Origin: Streptomyces aculeolatus
GTDB lineage: Bacteria; Actinomycetota; Actinomycetes; Streptomycetales; Streptomycetaceae
Assembly (NCBI RefSeq): GCF_020400605.1
Contig: NZ_JAINRD010000024.1
Coordinates: forward strand, 99,131 to 163,130
Length of the DNA: 64,000 bases
Reading direction: 5' to 3'
The position numbers and the translations under genes were made by a program. Shown here piece after piece: positions 53,843 to 62,305 of the stretch (its first letter is position 1; every line of letters begins with the position of its first letter). The notes beneath the pieces are model-generated. The model was not told where the DNA came from. It worked only from the letters and a program-made list of their open reading frames with translations, and did not search any database.

Positions 53843-54672
53843 CGGCGGGCGGCGGTACGGGCGGTGCCGGTCTTCACCAGGCCGGCCGCGGGGTTTTTCT
53901 TCTGCCGTCGAGCAGTACGCGCGGCGTGGTGCAGGGACGTGATGCGGGTGGCGTGCGCGGCGACGACCTGTTCCGGGGTGAGCGCACTGGGCGTGGATGC
54001 GGCGCCGTAGTGGACGGTGCTGTCGAACATGGCGCGCTGCAGCGGGGTGGGGTCTGCGAGCGCGGTGACGAAGGCGGCCACGAGGTACTCGGGCATGTAG
54101 TCGCTGAACCAGGCGTTCCAGATCCGCGGCCCGTCGTAGTGGCCGCTGCGCGGCTCGCGGGTCTCCACGTGCCAGTGCGGCGTGTCGTGGTACTCCTGGT
54201 CGCGCAGTTCCACCCGGCACATGTCGTCGGGTGACGCGGCGGTGGCCGGGTCGCTCACGTGCCAGCCCGCGGATTCAAGGGTCGAGATGATGCCGGGCGG
54301 ATCCGCGATGGTGGGGTTGACGAGCGTGTCGGTGAGGGAGGCGATGACCTCGGCGGGGGCGAGGCCGCTGAGGTTGGCGTGCCAGCCGGGGGCGGTGTCG
54401 GTGGTGTCGGCTTGCAGGTACCACCACCTGGAGGTGCGCTGTGCCGCCGGGGTGTGCTGGAGGCGGTAGCGGTAGTCGGGGCTGCGTAGGACGATGTCGG
54501 CGCCCAGCCGGTCGGAGACGGTGCGCCAGCCGGCGGCGGCCAGGCCGTGGGTGACGTGGCGGGGATCTCCCGGGCCGGCGAGGTGGCGTGGGCTGGTGTC
54601 GTAGGGGATCTGCCAGGCGTGCGTGTCGGCGAACGCGGCGGTAAGGCGTTCGGTCAGCGGCACCAGGCGCAC
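53839..54672 (-). CDS. DUF317 protein 2
   Basis: A 277-aa DUF317 protein: DTSPRHLAGPGDPRHVTHGL, GADIVLRSPDYRYRLQHTPA, GWHANLSGLAPAEVIASLTD, then GWHVSDPATAASPDDMCRVE and IWNAWFSDYMPEYLVAAFVT, and a C-terminal helix with HATRITSLHHAARTARRQKK. Overlaps the upstream 118-aa gene by 19 bp. Confidence 0.82.
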   Translation of the reverse strand: MRLVPLTERLTAAFADTHAWQIPYDTSPRHLAGPGDPRHVTHGLAAAGWRTVSDRLGADIVLRSPDYRYRLQHTPAAQRTSRWWYLQADTTDTAPGWHANLSGLAPAEVIASLTDTLVNPTIADPPGIISTLESAGWHVSDPATAASPDDMCRVELRDQEYHDTPHWHVETREPRSGHYDGPRIWNAWFSDYMPEYLVAAFVTALADPTPLQRAMFDSTVHYGAASTPSALTPEQVVAAHATRITSLHHAARTARRQKKNPAAGLVKTGTARTAARR

Positions 54673-55010
54673 CCCGGCCCGTCGGCGGCGCCGTCGTCGT
54701 AGAGGTCGCGGAGGTCGTCGAGGAGGTAGTGCAGGGCGTGGTGGTCGTCCTGCGCTGAGGCGGCAGCGCGCAGCTGCGCGATCAGGAGGCCGGCTTCGGT
54801 GGTGCGGGGGGTGTCCGGGTGGTCGTGCAGGGCACGGGCCAGGGCGCGCAGGGTGTCGGCGAACTGGAGGGGTAGGCCGGTGAGTTCGTCGAGGAGGGGC
54901 TCGACGAGGGGGAGGGCTTCGTCGGGGTCGGGGCCGGAGCGCAGGTAGTCGGTCAGGCGGGACAGCGTCTCGGTGACGGCGCGCAGGTCTTCGGCGGTGG
55001 GATCGGGCAT
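54654..55010 (-). CDS. Small acidic helical protein
   Basis: 118 aa, acidic and helical: TAEDLRAVTETLSRLTDYLR, EALPLVEPLLDELTGLPLQF, AGLLIAQLRAAASAQDDHHA, LHYLLDDLRDLYDDGA. Located between DUF317 genes and possibly a partner of them. No recognised family. Confidence 0.7.
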   Translation of the reverse strand: MPDPTAEDLRAVTETLSRLTDYLRSGPDPDEALPLVEPLLDELTGLPLQFADTLRALARALHDHPDTPRTTEAGLLIAQLRAAASAQDDHHALHYLLDDLRDLYDDGAADGPGCAWCR

Positions 55011-55035
55011 CGGGCTCCTCGGGCAGGTTGCGGGT

Positions 55036-55860
55036 TCAGCGGCGGGTTCGCGCGCCGCCGGCGGGTGCGTAGGGGCGGGCTGGGGTGGTGCGCGGCCGGA
55101 CGCGCTGGGCGCTGCTGGGTGTCCAGGCGGCGGCGCGGGCAGCGGTGATCCTGGTCTGCTGCCAGGCGCGGAGCTGGGAGGGCAGGACGGACACTGACCA
55201 GGTGCGGATCTGCGCGCTGAAGGGAACGCGCCCGCGTGGACGCATCACCGGTTCGGGGCTGGCGAGTTCCGTCGTGAAGGCTTGCACCAGGTGCATCGGC
55301 GTGGTGATCGAGAACTGGCCACTCCACCCGTTGCCCTGCGCATCCTTCGCCCCGGTCCACCACATCGCCTCCCCGTCGGACTTGTGGTGGTACTGCATCC
55401 AGGCGCTGCCGTCGGGACTCGTCGCGCTGTAGTGCCGGCCCTCGGCCCGCGCGTTCCAGCCCTGCTCCTTCAGGGGCGCCCAGACGTCGGGGGCGTGCGC
55501 ATCGCGGGGGCGGGTGAGGGCGTCGGTCAGCCCGGCGACGATCTCCACCGGTGTCTGCCGGCCGAGGTGCGCCCACCAGGCGTCGTCCTGGCCGTTCGCG
55601 TCCGCGTAGATCGCCCAACCTCCGGGCAGCACGTGCGGGTTGTAGGCGATGCGGACGGTGCGGTCGGGGCTCTCCATGACCAGAGGGCCGCCCGCGACGG
55701 ACTTGTCCTGCCAACCCGAGGCGTGCAGGAAGTGGGAGACGTGGCGGATGTCGCCGCCGCCGGCCAGCGCGCGGGGCTGGACGAGGTAGTGCTGCTCGGC
55801 CTGCTCACCCCCACCCCAGCCCGGCACCGGCCCCCGCGCCTTCCACTGCTTCTTCTTCAC
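55036..55860 (-). CDS. DUF317 protein 3
   Basis: A 274-aa DUF317 protein: HYLVQPRALAGGGDIRHVSH, VMESPDRTVRIAYNPHVLPG, AWWAHLGRQTPVEIVAGLTD, then GWNARAEGRHYSATSPDGSA, GWSGQFSITTPMHLVQAFTT, and a basic C-terminal tail (TRITAARAAAWTPSSAQRVR). ATG 55860 overlaps the upstream stop (ATGA). Confidence 0.85.
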   Translation of the reverse strand: MKKKQWKARGPVPGWGGGEQAEQHYLVQPRALAGGGDIRHVSHFLHASGWQDKSVAGGPLVMESPDRTVRIAYNPHVLPGGWAIYADANGQDDAWWAHLGRQTPVEIVAGLTDALTRPRDAHAPDVWAPLKEQGWNARAEGRHYSATSPDGSAWMQYHHKSDGEAMWWTGAKDAQGNGWSGQFSITTPMHLVQAFTTELASPEPVMRPRGRVPFSAQIRTWSVSVLPSQLRAWQQTRITAARAAAWTPSSAQRVRPRTTPARPYAPAGGARTRR

Positions 55861-56246
55861 CGGCGCCGCCGGGAGTCAGGCAGCGGGGGAGTCGGCGGCT
55901 TGGCTTCCGCCGGGGTGGACGGGGTGCCGAAGTGGCGCAGGGTGTCGAGGTGCTCGTCCAGGTCGAGCGCGATGTCGTCGAGGGTGTTTGCGGCTCGGCC
56001 CAGGGCCAGCCACACCTCCGGCGGGAGAGCGCCGCACGTGGTCTGGTCCTTGGCGAACCTGGTGCTGACGACCAGGAGGTGGGTGACGCTGCCGAGGAGA
56101 CCTGTCTCCGGCTCGGGATCCACGACCTGCGTGATGGCTCGTGCACCCTGGGCGGGAGGGAGTTGCGAGAGGTGTTCGGCGAGCAGTGCGATGCGGTGGG
56201 TGATGTCGTCGGTCAGCCGCTCGGCGTACGGGGTGGGGTGGGGCAT
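55857..56246 (-). CDS. Small helical protein
   Basis: 129 aa: PYAERLTDDITHRIALLAEH, ITQVVDPEPETGLLGSVTHL, LVVSTRFAKDQTTCGALPPE, VWLALGRAANTLDDIALDLD, ending in a basic SRRRR. ATG 56246. Its TGA overlaps the ATG of DUF317 protein 3. Unknown function. Confidence 0.7.
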   Translation of the reverse strand: MPHPTPYAERLTDDITHRIALLAEHLSQLPPAQGARAITQVVDPEPETGLLGSVTHLLVVSTRFAKDQTTCGALPPEVWLALGRAANTLDDIALDLDEHLDTLRHFGTPSTPAEAKPPTPPLPDSRRRR

Positions 56247-56268
56247 GCGGCTCCAGGGCGGGAGACGG

Positions 56269-56496
56269 TCAGTGGTGGTGGCGGTGCCCGATCCACCGGA
56301 GTTCGGTGGGTTCGGGGCGGGTGCCGGCCAGCAGGCGGTCGCGGGCGCCGGCGGCGGGAGTGCAGGCGCGCAGGTAGCTGCGGACAAGGGCGGTCGCGAG
56401 GCGGGGCTTGAGGCGGTGGGTGATCGGCGGGGGAGTGCGGGGCGTAACGGGTGTCTCCGAGAAGTCGGGTGGCGAAGAGCGTGGTTCGTGATTCAG
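56269..56496 (-). CDS. Small basic protein with probable CTG start
   Basis: 75 aa: NHEPRSSPPDFSETPVTPRT, ITHRLKPRLATALVRSYLRA, CTPAAGARDRLLAGTRPEPT then ELRWIGHRHHH. No conventional start codon exists in frame. CTG 56496 overlaps the stop of the upstream gene as CTGA, the same arrangement as at 53842, giving MNHEP. Function unknown. Confidence 0.5.
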   Translation of the reverse strand: MNHEPRSSPPDFSETPVTPRTPPPITHRLKPRLATALVRSYLRACTPAAGARDRLLAGTRPEPTELRWIGHRHHH

Positions 56497-57140
56497 CGGC
56501 GGCGCCTGGGCGGGGTGTCCGGGGACTGAGGGGGCTGAGCCGCGGTCGGGGCGGGGGCCGGCTGCTCCGGGCTGTGCGCAGTTTGATCGCGGGCATGGCG
56601 GAGGATCCCCATGAGGACTGACAGCGCGGTCGCGGCCTCTGCGAGCTGCGCGCAGGGACCGCCTTCGGTACCGGTGGCGGCGGACCGGTAGGAGGCGGGG
56701 TTGTTCCAGGCCGTGAGGACCACTTCGCGGGTCAGCGGCAGGCCCTGGGCGCCGTCGGCGATCTCGGTGAGGACCTCGGCGATCTGTGTGCCGGTCTTCG
56801 CGTGCAGGGCTTGCTCGGCGAGTTGTCCGAGATGGCGCACTGTTGCTTCGCGGTCGCCGTCCGGCGTGGCCAGGGTGTTCAAGGTGGGGTCGAGGTAGAC
56901 GTTGTAGCCGGCGGTGAGGAGGGTGTACGAGGCGGCGGTGGCCTTTAGGCGCTGCTGCTCGGGGGCGCAGCGGGGCAGCCGGTGGTGGTCGCCGCGCGGG
57001 CCGGAAGCGGGCAGGAAGTCGTGTTGTTGGAGGATGTCCGCCGCCCGTTCGGTTCCGCCGACGGCGACGACCAACTCGGTGTGGGGGTCCTTGGTGAGGG
57101 TGACGTAGCCCAGGACCATGAACTCCGGATCCGTGCTCAT
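56493..57140 (-). CDS. Hypothetical transfer-region protein
   Basis: 215 aa: EFMVLGYVTLTKDPHTELVV, AVGGTERAADILQQHDFLPA, LRHLGQLAEQALHAK-like (VRHLGQLAEQALHAKTGTQI), ATGTEGGPCAQLAEAATALS, VLMGILRHARDQTAHSPEQP. The opening resembles the broken gene at 44480-45081. ATG 57140 overlaps the upstream stop (ATGA). Function unknown. Confidence 0.7.
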   Translation of the reverse strand: MSTDPEFMVLGYVTLTKDPHTELVVAVGGTERAADILQQHDFLPASGPRGDHHRLPRCAPEQQRLKATAASYTLLTAGYNVYLDPTLNTLATPDGDREATVRHLGQLAEQALHAKTGTQIAEVLTEIADGAQGLPLTREVVLTAWNNPASYRSAATGTEGGPCAQLAEAATALSVLMGILRHARDQTAHSPEQPAPAPTAAQPPQSPDTPPRRRR

Positions 57141-57910
57141 CGAGTTCTGCTTGTCGGCGTCGGACGGGCCGCGAGGGACGGGGAGGTGGACGGGGCTGTG
57201 CTGGGCGCGGCCCGGGTGGTGGCGTGCTGCAGCGCAGTGCTGATGCCGAGGGCGTCGAGCTGCGGGCCGATCGCCCGCAACGCGCGCGCCTGGGCCCGGG
57301 TGTCGTGCGCGGCGAGGCGGTAGATGCCGGTGTGTGGGTCCTGGACGAATCCGGCCGCAGTCAGGATGGGCCCGGCGGTCTCGCCGGCGGGGGCGGTGGC
57401 GATGCTCCCGTCCGGCTGCCAGGTCAGCACGAGCCGGTCGGGCTGGGAGGGCTGGGTGCCGCCCAGGGCGTTGTGCCGGACTTCGGCGAGCGCGGCGTCG
57501 TAGCGGACGAGGAGATCACCGGCGACAGCCTCGGCGTCCAGGAAGGGATCCCCGGCCAGGGCGATGGCGTTGGGTTCGCGTACGGCGCGGTACGCATCGT
57601 CGGGCAGAGCGCGGGGAGCGACGGCGGCGATGAGGAACCCGTCGTCTGCGTCGTGCCGGTCGAGGAGGGCGAGTTGGGCTCCGTCCGGGCGGCTGAGGAC
57701 GGCGGCCCGCTGCAGGGGCTGCTCTGCGAGGGATGCGGCGGCCAGGTCCAGGTCCCAGATGCGCTCGGCCAGTTCTTCGAGACCGGCGAGGTGGGACGGG
57801 TCGCCCTTGTCCCGGGTCGGCAGGGGGGTGGTGGTCCAGGTGCCGGGAAGCTGGTCGGCGAGGACGTCGGCGTACGAGGCCAGACGTCCGGTGGTGTCGT
57901 GATCGTGCAT
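57137..57910 (-). CDS. Hypothetical transfer-region protein
   Basis: 257 aa: RLASYADVLADQLPGTWTTT, LEELAERIWDLDLAAASLAE, QPLQRAAVLSRPDGAQLALL, DPFLDAEAVAGDLLVRYDAA, RLVLTWQPDGSIATAPAGET, GFVQDPHTGIYRLAAHDTRA. Mixed alpha/beta with no known motif; similar genes are common on streptomycete elements. A decayed relative may lie at 26657-27080. Confidence 0.7.
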   Translation of the reverse strand: MHDHDTTGRLASYADVLADQLPGTWTTTPLPTRDKGDPSHLAGLEELAERIWDLDLAAASLAEQPLQRAAVLSRPDGAQLALLDRHDADDGFLIAAVAPRALPDDAYRAVREPNAIALAGDPFLDAEAVAGDLLVRYDAALAEVRHNALGGTQPSQPDRLVLTWQPDGSIATAPAGETAGPILTAAGFVQDPHTGIYRLAAHDTRAQARALRAIGPQLDALGISTALQHATTRAAPSTAPSTSPSLAARPTPTSRTR

Positions 57911-57937
57911 GGTGTCCTTGACGGAATGGGAGTGAGG

Positions 57938-58569
57938 TCAGCAGCGCAGGACCGCGGCGACCTCCGGCGGCGCCGGCGGCACGGTGCTCGGTGGCGGGCA
58001 GGCGCGCACACCGCGGAGCGCTCCGGCTCGCCGGCGGGGACCTGTTCGGTGCAGGTGCTGCGGCCGGGTTGGGCGGCGTTGCGGTCGGCGAGCGCGTTGC
58101 GGGTGTGGCGCAGGGCGGTTCGTAGGACGCGCAGATGGCTCTCGGCGAGGTAGCGCAGGCGTTGCGCAAGTTGGGGGTCGGCTACGGAGTCGAGGCCGTC
58201 GTGGACCTCGGCGGCGGCGAGGAGGACGTCTTCCAGCGCGGCAAGGATGCCGTCGTGGGGGGCGGTCACCTCGGTGAGCAGGCGGGCCGCGTCAGCGGTG
58301 GTAGTGGCCTCGCGCAGGAGGTCGGCGAGGTCGGCGACGGCGGCGCCCAGCGGGAGTTAACTGGCCGGGCGCGCGCCGGTGTCGAAGGCTTCGTCGCAGT
58401 CGACGCGGTAGCCGGCCGCGCGGAGCCGGGCGACGGTTTCGGTGCCCAGGCGGTCTTCGTCGTCCTCGGTGAGGCCGGTGGGGGCGCAGTGGTAGGTCTC
58501 GTGGAGGCGGACGACGGCGACGAATCCGGTGCGTTGCAGGACGCTGTGCGCGGCCGGGTCGCGGGCCAT
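57938..58569 (-). pseudogene. Gene interrupted by an in-frame TAA and a frameshift
   Basis: ATG 58569: ARDPAAHSVLQRTGFVAVVR, LHETYHCAPTGLTEDDEDRL, GYRVDCDEAFDTGARPAS, then TAA at 58357. In the same frame, protein-like sequence resumes at once (LPLGAAVADLADLLREATTT, ADAARLLTEVTAPHDGILAA, LEDVLLAAAEVHDGLDS, LRYLAESHLRVLRTALRHTR). Members of this family read through this point without a stop, so TAA replaces a Tyr codon. Near 58005 a frameshift hides the real end (PPPSTVPPAPPEVAAVLRC, stop 57938). GTG 58269 could restart a shorter protein. Confidence 0.6.
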
Positions 58570-58610
58570 GACCGGGAGGTGTTCGACGGTGGGCGGAGGA
58601 GCCGTTTCTC

Positions 58611-59453
58611 TTACCGCGCTCGGTGCGCGGTTGGCCGGGCAGCAGTCGGCGTGATGGCCGGTGAGGGCTGGGTCATGTGGTGTGCGGTGGTGTCCAGGTC
58701 TTGCTGGAGGGCGTGGATGCGCAGGGCGATCAGTTCCAGGCGGTGTGCCGTGCCGGCGCCGGCGGGGGTGGGCTGGCGGGTGATCCGCTGGGCGGTGTGT
58801 TCCACGAGGCCGCGTACCGCGGCCAGCGGACCCGTGTGCTCGTCGGCGAGCTGGGTGAGGACGGCAGCGAGCTGTGTCTGCGCCGTGGGCAGAGTGCGGT
58901 TGCCGGTCTGGACCCGCGGGGTGTCGTAGACGGGGACGAGCCGGAGGTCCGCCTCGATGCGCCGCGCCTCGTCGGAGACGCGCCGGTCGACGTCGGCGGG
59001 CGGGTTGTACCACGCTCCACCGAGTCGAATGAGGTTGGCGATCAGGTCCAGTCGCTTCGGCTGAGCCTGGACTGCGATCCAGTGACAGCGCTGCGCCGGC
59101 ACGCTGCCGGGGATCTCGATGCCGACGGCACGCGCGAGGCGGTGGGCGACTTCGGCCCACTCAGCGAAGGCGAGGTCTCGGTCCTCTCGGTCAAGCCGTA
59201 CGTCGAGGTGGAAGACGGCATGACGATCGCCGTACCGGCTGGCGGCGAACGGGCGCTCCAGGTAGGGGTCTTCGAGGTGCTCGGCCCACTGCGCGAACGT
59301 CCACGTTTGCTGCTCGTCGCCCTGCATGTAGTCATCGAGGCCCGGCCAGTAGGCGACGGGTGTGAACCCGTCCTGCGGTGCTACCGGCTGGCCCAGGGCT
59401 TCGGTGAGGGGGTCGGCCGCGGTGTGGGCACGCGGGTGGATGCGGGGGATCAC
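58611..59453 (-). CDS. Relaxase-like protein lacking an HUH motif
   Basis: A 280-aa protein. FHLDVRLDREDRDLAFAEWA then EVAHRLARAVGIEIPGS is followed by RCHWIAVQAQPKRLDLIANL then IRLGGAWYNPPADVDRRVSD. This parallels mobilisation relaxases (strand, DRxLxxAEWAxxA, then HIHIVxNLV), but the histidine pair is replaced by RLDLIANL and no catalytic Tyr is clear. The C-terminal half is helical. It may be an inactive relaxase relative acting as an accessory DNA-binding protein. GTG 59453 overlaps the upstream stop as GTGA. Confidence 0.6.
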   Translation of the reverse strand: MIPRIHPRAHTAADPLTEALGQPVAPQDGFTPVAYWPGLDDYMQGDEQQTWTFAQWAEHLEDPYLERPFAASRYGDRHAVFHLDVRLDREDRDLAFAEWAEVAHRLARAVGIEIPGSVPAQRCHWIAVQAQPKRLDLIANLIRLGGAWYNPPADVDRRVSDEARRIEADLRLVPVYDTPRVQTGNRTLPTAQTQLAAVLTQLADEHTGPLAAVRGLVEHTAQRITRQPTPAGAGTAHRLELIALRIHALQQDLDTTAHHMTQPSPAITPTAARPTAHRAR

Positions 59454-59878
59454 CAGCGGCTCCGCTTGTCCGCGATGTGGATCAGGTAGTTGAGGGCGTT
59501 GATCGTGTACCAGCCGCAGTCGACGATGTCGCCGCTGCCGGCGAACTTGGGCAGGAAGCGGTCTTCCATGGCGCGCAGGTGGATCAGGCAGTCCGGGCAG
59601 CGGCGCGAGAGGTGCACGAGGTAGCGGGGGTGGGCGGTGATGTAGGACTGCGCGCCGCCTGTCGCGTTGCGCAGCCGCCAGCCGTTCTCCTCGGTCGGGG
59701 TGTGCCACGACGGGGCGACCACCCGCATCGCATCGCCCCACAACTCGCCCCCGGCGACGCCCTTCAAGACGACAACGGTTTCCCCGGCCCGGAAGTGCTG
59801 GGCTGTGATGTCCCGCTTGGGCGTGAGCGGGTCCGGCGTCGGGGCGAGTACCGGGGTGGGCGAGGGGGGCAGTGACAT
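59450..59878 (-). CDS. Hypothetical protein with CxxC motif
   Basis: 142 aa: FRAGETVVVLKGVAGGELWG, DAMRVVAPSWHTPTEENGWR, HPRYLVHLSRRCPDCLIHLR, FAGSGDIVDCGWYTINALNY. The CPDC pair and later Cys may bind zinc. Immediately precedes and is coupled to the relaxase-like gene. Confidence 0.68.
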   Translation of the reverse strand: MSLPPSPTPVLAPTPDPLTPKRDITAQHFRAGETVVVLKGVAGGELWGDAMRVVAPSWHTPTEENGWRLRNATGGAQSYITAHPRYLVHLSRRCPDCLIHLRAMEDRFLPKFAGSGDIVDCGWYTINALNYLIHIADKRSRW

Positions 59879-59977
59879 GCGGTTCCTTCCACGTTGGTCA
59901 GGCAGGGCGGGAGGAACAATGGTCCGGAGATTCTCCGGTTTGCCTAACCGGCGATCACCGGCTATGTTCCGCCGCGC

Positions 59978-60471
59978 TCAGCGGAACGGGTTCTCCGTGC
60001 CGCGGTCGCCTTCGCCCGCAGCGTCGAGGAGTTCGGGCAGATCACAGCCGTCAGCGTCCCGCTGGTCGATCCACCACCCGGCACGGGTGATCGAACGCGA
60101 CTTGTCCTCCACCTCCGCCCAGGCGGCCTCGTCCCAGGCCCCTTCGACGACCAGCGCGGTATACGCCGCGGCCATCAACTGGTGACGGGTGCGCTCACCC
60201 CACGCCAGAGCCTTCTCGGCGCCTTCCAACGGCGGCATGTCGAACCGCTGCGCCCAGTCGGCGGCAGCCTGCTGCTCGTCGGCGCGGCCGCGAGCCACTC
60301 CTGCCGGGAGCCGGAGTCGGCGTCACGGGCTGCCTTCCAGCAGTCGGGGCAGTCCCGCTCGGCGAGCCAGCGGGCGAACCCGGCGCGCCGGTCGGCCGGG
60401 CGGTCGGACAGGTCGTGGACGGTCTCGTGGGTGCAGGAGTGCTCGACGGTCCAGTGCGTACGGATTGCCAT
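59978..60471 (-). pseudogene. Frameshifted CxxC-containing hypothetical protein
   Basis: ATG 60471: RTHWTVEHSCTHETVHDLSD, RAGFARWLAERDCPDCWKAA, RDADSGSRQEWLAAA. At about 60290 the natural continuation DEQQAAADWAQRFDMPPLEG then AEKALAWGERTRHQLMAAAY and AGWWIDQRDADGCDLPELLD lies one base out, ending at 59978 (GTENPFR). Joined length about 164 aa. CxH...CxxC suggests a zinc site. GTG 60298 could start the second half alone. Confidence 0.6.
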
Positions 60472-60505
60472 GTGGTTGTTCCTTCGTTCTGTCTTCTGCG
60501 TTGTC

Positions 60506-62305
60506 TCAGCGCGTCCTGCGGATGGCGTCTGTGGCCGCCGTGGCGATGGCGGCGGGAGCGCTGGAGGGCTGGGGCAGGTGCAGCAAGGTGGTCCCCGGCA
60601 AGTGGTGGGACTTGGCGGTGAGGGTGAGTTGGAGTACGGCGCAGCCGGCGGTCGTGAGCTGCTTGACTCGGGTGACGGCTTGAGCAGTTTCGTCGCTGCC
60701 GTAGCGGGCGTCGGTGACGATCACGAGGAGGCGACCGGTGCCGGGGCGGCTGAGTTCGAGGCCGTGGTCGAGTGCGTCGATGGCGTCGCCGAGGTTGTGG
60801 TTGCCGCCGTTGGCATTGAACGTTGTCACGCGCTGTGGTGCTCGGTGGGTGGGCCGGGTGAGTGCGGTCAGGTCCCTGTCGTAGGCGACGGTGGCGGTGC
60901 GGGAGTCGGGGTCGGTCAGGGCCGCTGCGCGGGCCACGATCCAGGCAGCGGACGCGACGGGTGCGCAGGCGGCACTCATGGAGCCGGAGACATCGACGGC
61001 GATGCCCACGCGCAGTGGTGGGGTGGGGGAGTTGCGGCGGTGGGTGCGGGTGAACGGCTCTGCGGTGGGTATCGATCCGGCGGCGCGCTGGGCGTCGCGG
61101 GCGAGGGCACGGCCCATGTTGAGACGGCCGGGCGGGGTGGGGCTGGTGGTCCGCTCCTCGGTGCGTTCGCGGTAGGCGGCGGCGCGCAGGGCGCGGCTCA
61201 GGCGCGCGGCGGCACTCTGCTCGGCGGCGGTGGGCTTGCGGGTGCCGGTGACCGGGTTGCTGGAGGGCCTCGGTGTGCCGTCGGGGCTGACGGTGGTGCC
61301 GCGTGGGTTGAAGACCGACTTGGCGGTGGCGGCTGCCTTGCGTCGTTGGCCGGCCTGCTGGGCGCGGTCCTGTGCCTGTGCCTTGGACTGCGCGGCCACG
61401 GCGTTGGTCGCTGCGGCCTGTGCCGCGAGGTCGGCGGCGTCGTTGGCGTCCATGCTGTCCAGGACGACCGCGGCGGCGGCGGACAGCAGATCGCTGAGGT
61501 TCTCTGGCACGGGCAGGGCAGGAGAGGCGGTGTCCAGGGCGTCGCACCAGTCCTGGGCGTGCGCGAGCATGGTCGTGGTGTCGTGGTCGGCGCACCGGTG
61601 GGCTGCGGTCCAGATGCCGGTGAGGGTGGCCAGCAGGTCGGCGCTCAGGACTTGTTCGCACAGGTCGGCGACGGCTTTGGTCTCGCCGGCGTCCAGGATG
61701 CCGGCGTCGCGGCGGCCGAGCATCAGGGCCGCCACGCTGGCGGCCTGCTCGACGCCCTGGATGCTGGGGTTGGCGATGTCGGGCATGACCAGGGTCCGGG
61801 CACTGGTGCGCAGGTACTTGCGGTCGGTGGGCCGCCTGATCAGGTGGGCGCCTTCTGCGCGGCTCTCCTCCAAAAGGAGCGCGGCCTCGACTACGCGGGG
61901 GTCCGCGCCGTTCGGCTCCACCCATACGGAGTGGGCCGCGTGGGCGGCCTCGTGGACTAGCACTCCCCAGGCGGCGGGATAGCGTTCCTCGTCGCCCACG
62001 ATCCGCGGATGGATCTCGTGGGGTTGGAGGGGAGCGAACAGGCTGGCGTCGAACTCGATCTCCGCCAGGCCGGGGAAGTAGGCGGCTGGTGCGCTGCTGC
62101 GGGTGCCGGGGCGGCAGGTGACGAGGAGGTCCTGGCGGCCGGAGAGGGCGACCAGCCGGTCGCCGAGTTCGGCTCCCACGCGCAGCCACGCGGCCGGGGA
62201 GGTACGGGGTTGCGCGGGCGGGGCGCCGTCGTCGTCCCATCGCGCGAGGTCGGCGTCGTCGTCCGGCGTGGTGGCGGGGGACTGGACGTGGTGGTGGGCG
62301 CTCAT
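60506..62305 (-). CDS. vWA-domain protein with HExxH-like motif
   Basis: A 599-aa protein. The N-terminal third contains GVLVHEAAHAAHSVW (metallopeptidase-like HEAAH) and EESRAEGAHLIRRPTDRKYL. The middle is helical with a basic, proline-rich linker. The C-terminal von Willebrand A domain carries a MIDAS motif, VGIAVDVSGSMSAACAPVAS, with LLVIVTDARYGSDETAQAVT supplying the last ligand. ATG 62305 overlaps the MoxR gene stop (ATGA). vWA/MoxR pairs act as metal-dependent chaperone systems; this one sits in a transfer operon. Confidence 0.88.
   Translation of the reverse strand: MSAHHHVQSPATTPDDDADLARWDDDGAPPAQPRTSPAAWLRVGAELGDRLVALSGRQDLLVTCRPGTRSSAPAAYFPGLAEIEFDASLFAPLQPHEIHPRIVGDEERYPAAWGVLVHEAAHAAHSVWVEPNGADPRVVEAALLLEESRAEGAHLIRRPTDRKYLRTSARTLVMPDIANPSIQGVEQAASVAALMLGRRDAGILDAGETKAVADLCEQVLSADLLATLTGIWTAAHRCADHDTTTMLAHAQDWCDALDTASPALPVPENLSDLLSAAAAVVLDSMDANDAADLAAQAAATNAVAAQSKAQAQDRAQQAGQRRKAAATAKSVFNPRGTTVSPDGTPRPSSNPVTGTRKPTAAEQSAAARLSRALRAAAYRERTEERTTSPTPPGRLNMGRALARDAQRAAGSIPTAEPFTRTHRRNSPTPPLRVGIAVDVSGSMSAACAPVASAAWIVARAAALTDPDSRTATVAYDRDLTALTRPTHRAPQRVTTFNANGGNHNLGDAIDALDHGLELSRPGTGRLLVIVTDARYGSDETAQAVTRVKQLTTAGCAVLQLTLTAKSHHLPGTTLLHLPQPSSAPAAIATAATDAIRRTR

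Noticed and set aside
58357..59160. Single gene spanning the end of the relaxase-like gene and the interrupted gene
   Set aside because: The part upstream of about 58611 is a shadow of the relaxase-like gene; only the segment from ATG 58569 onward is protein-like.
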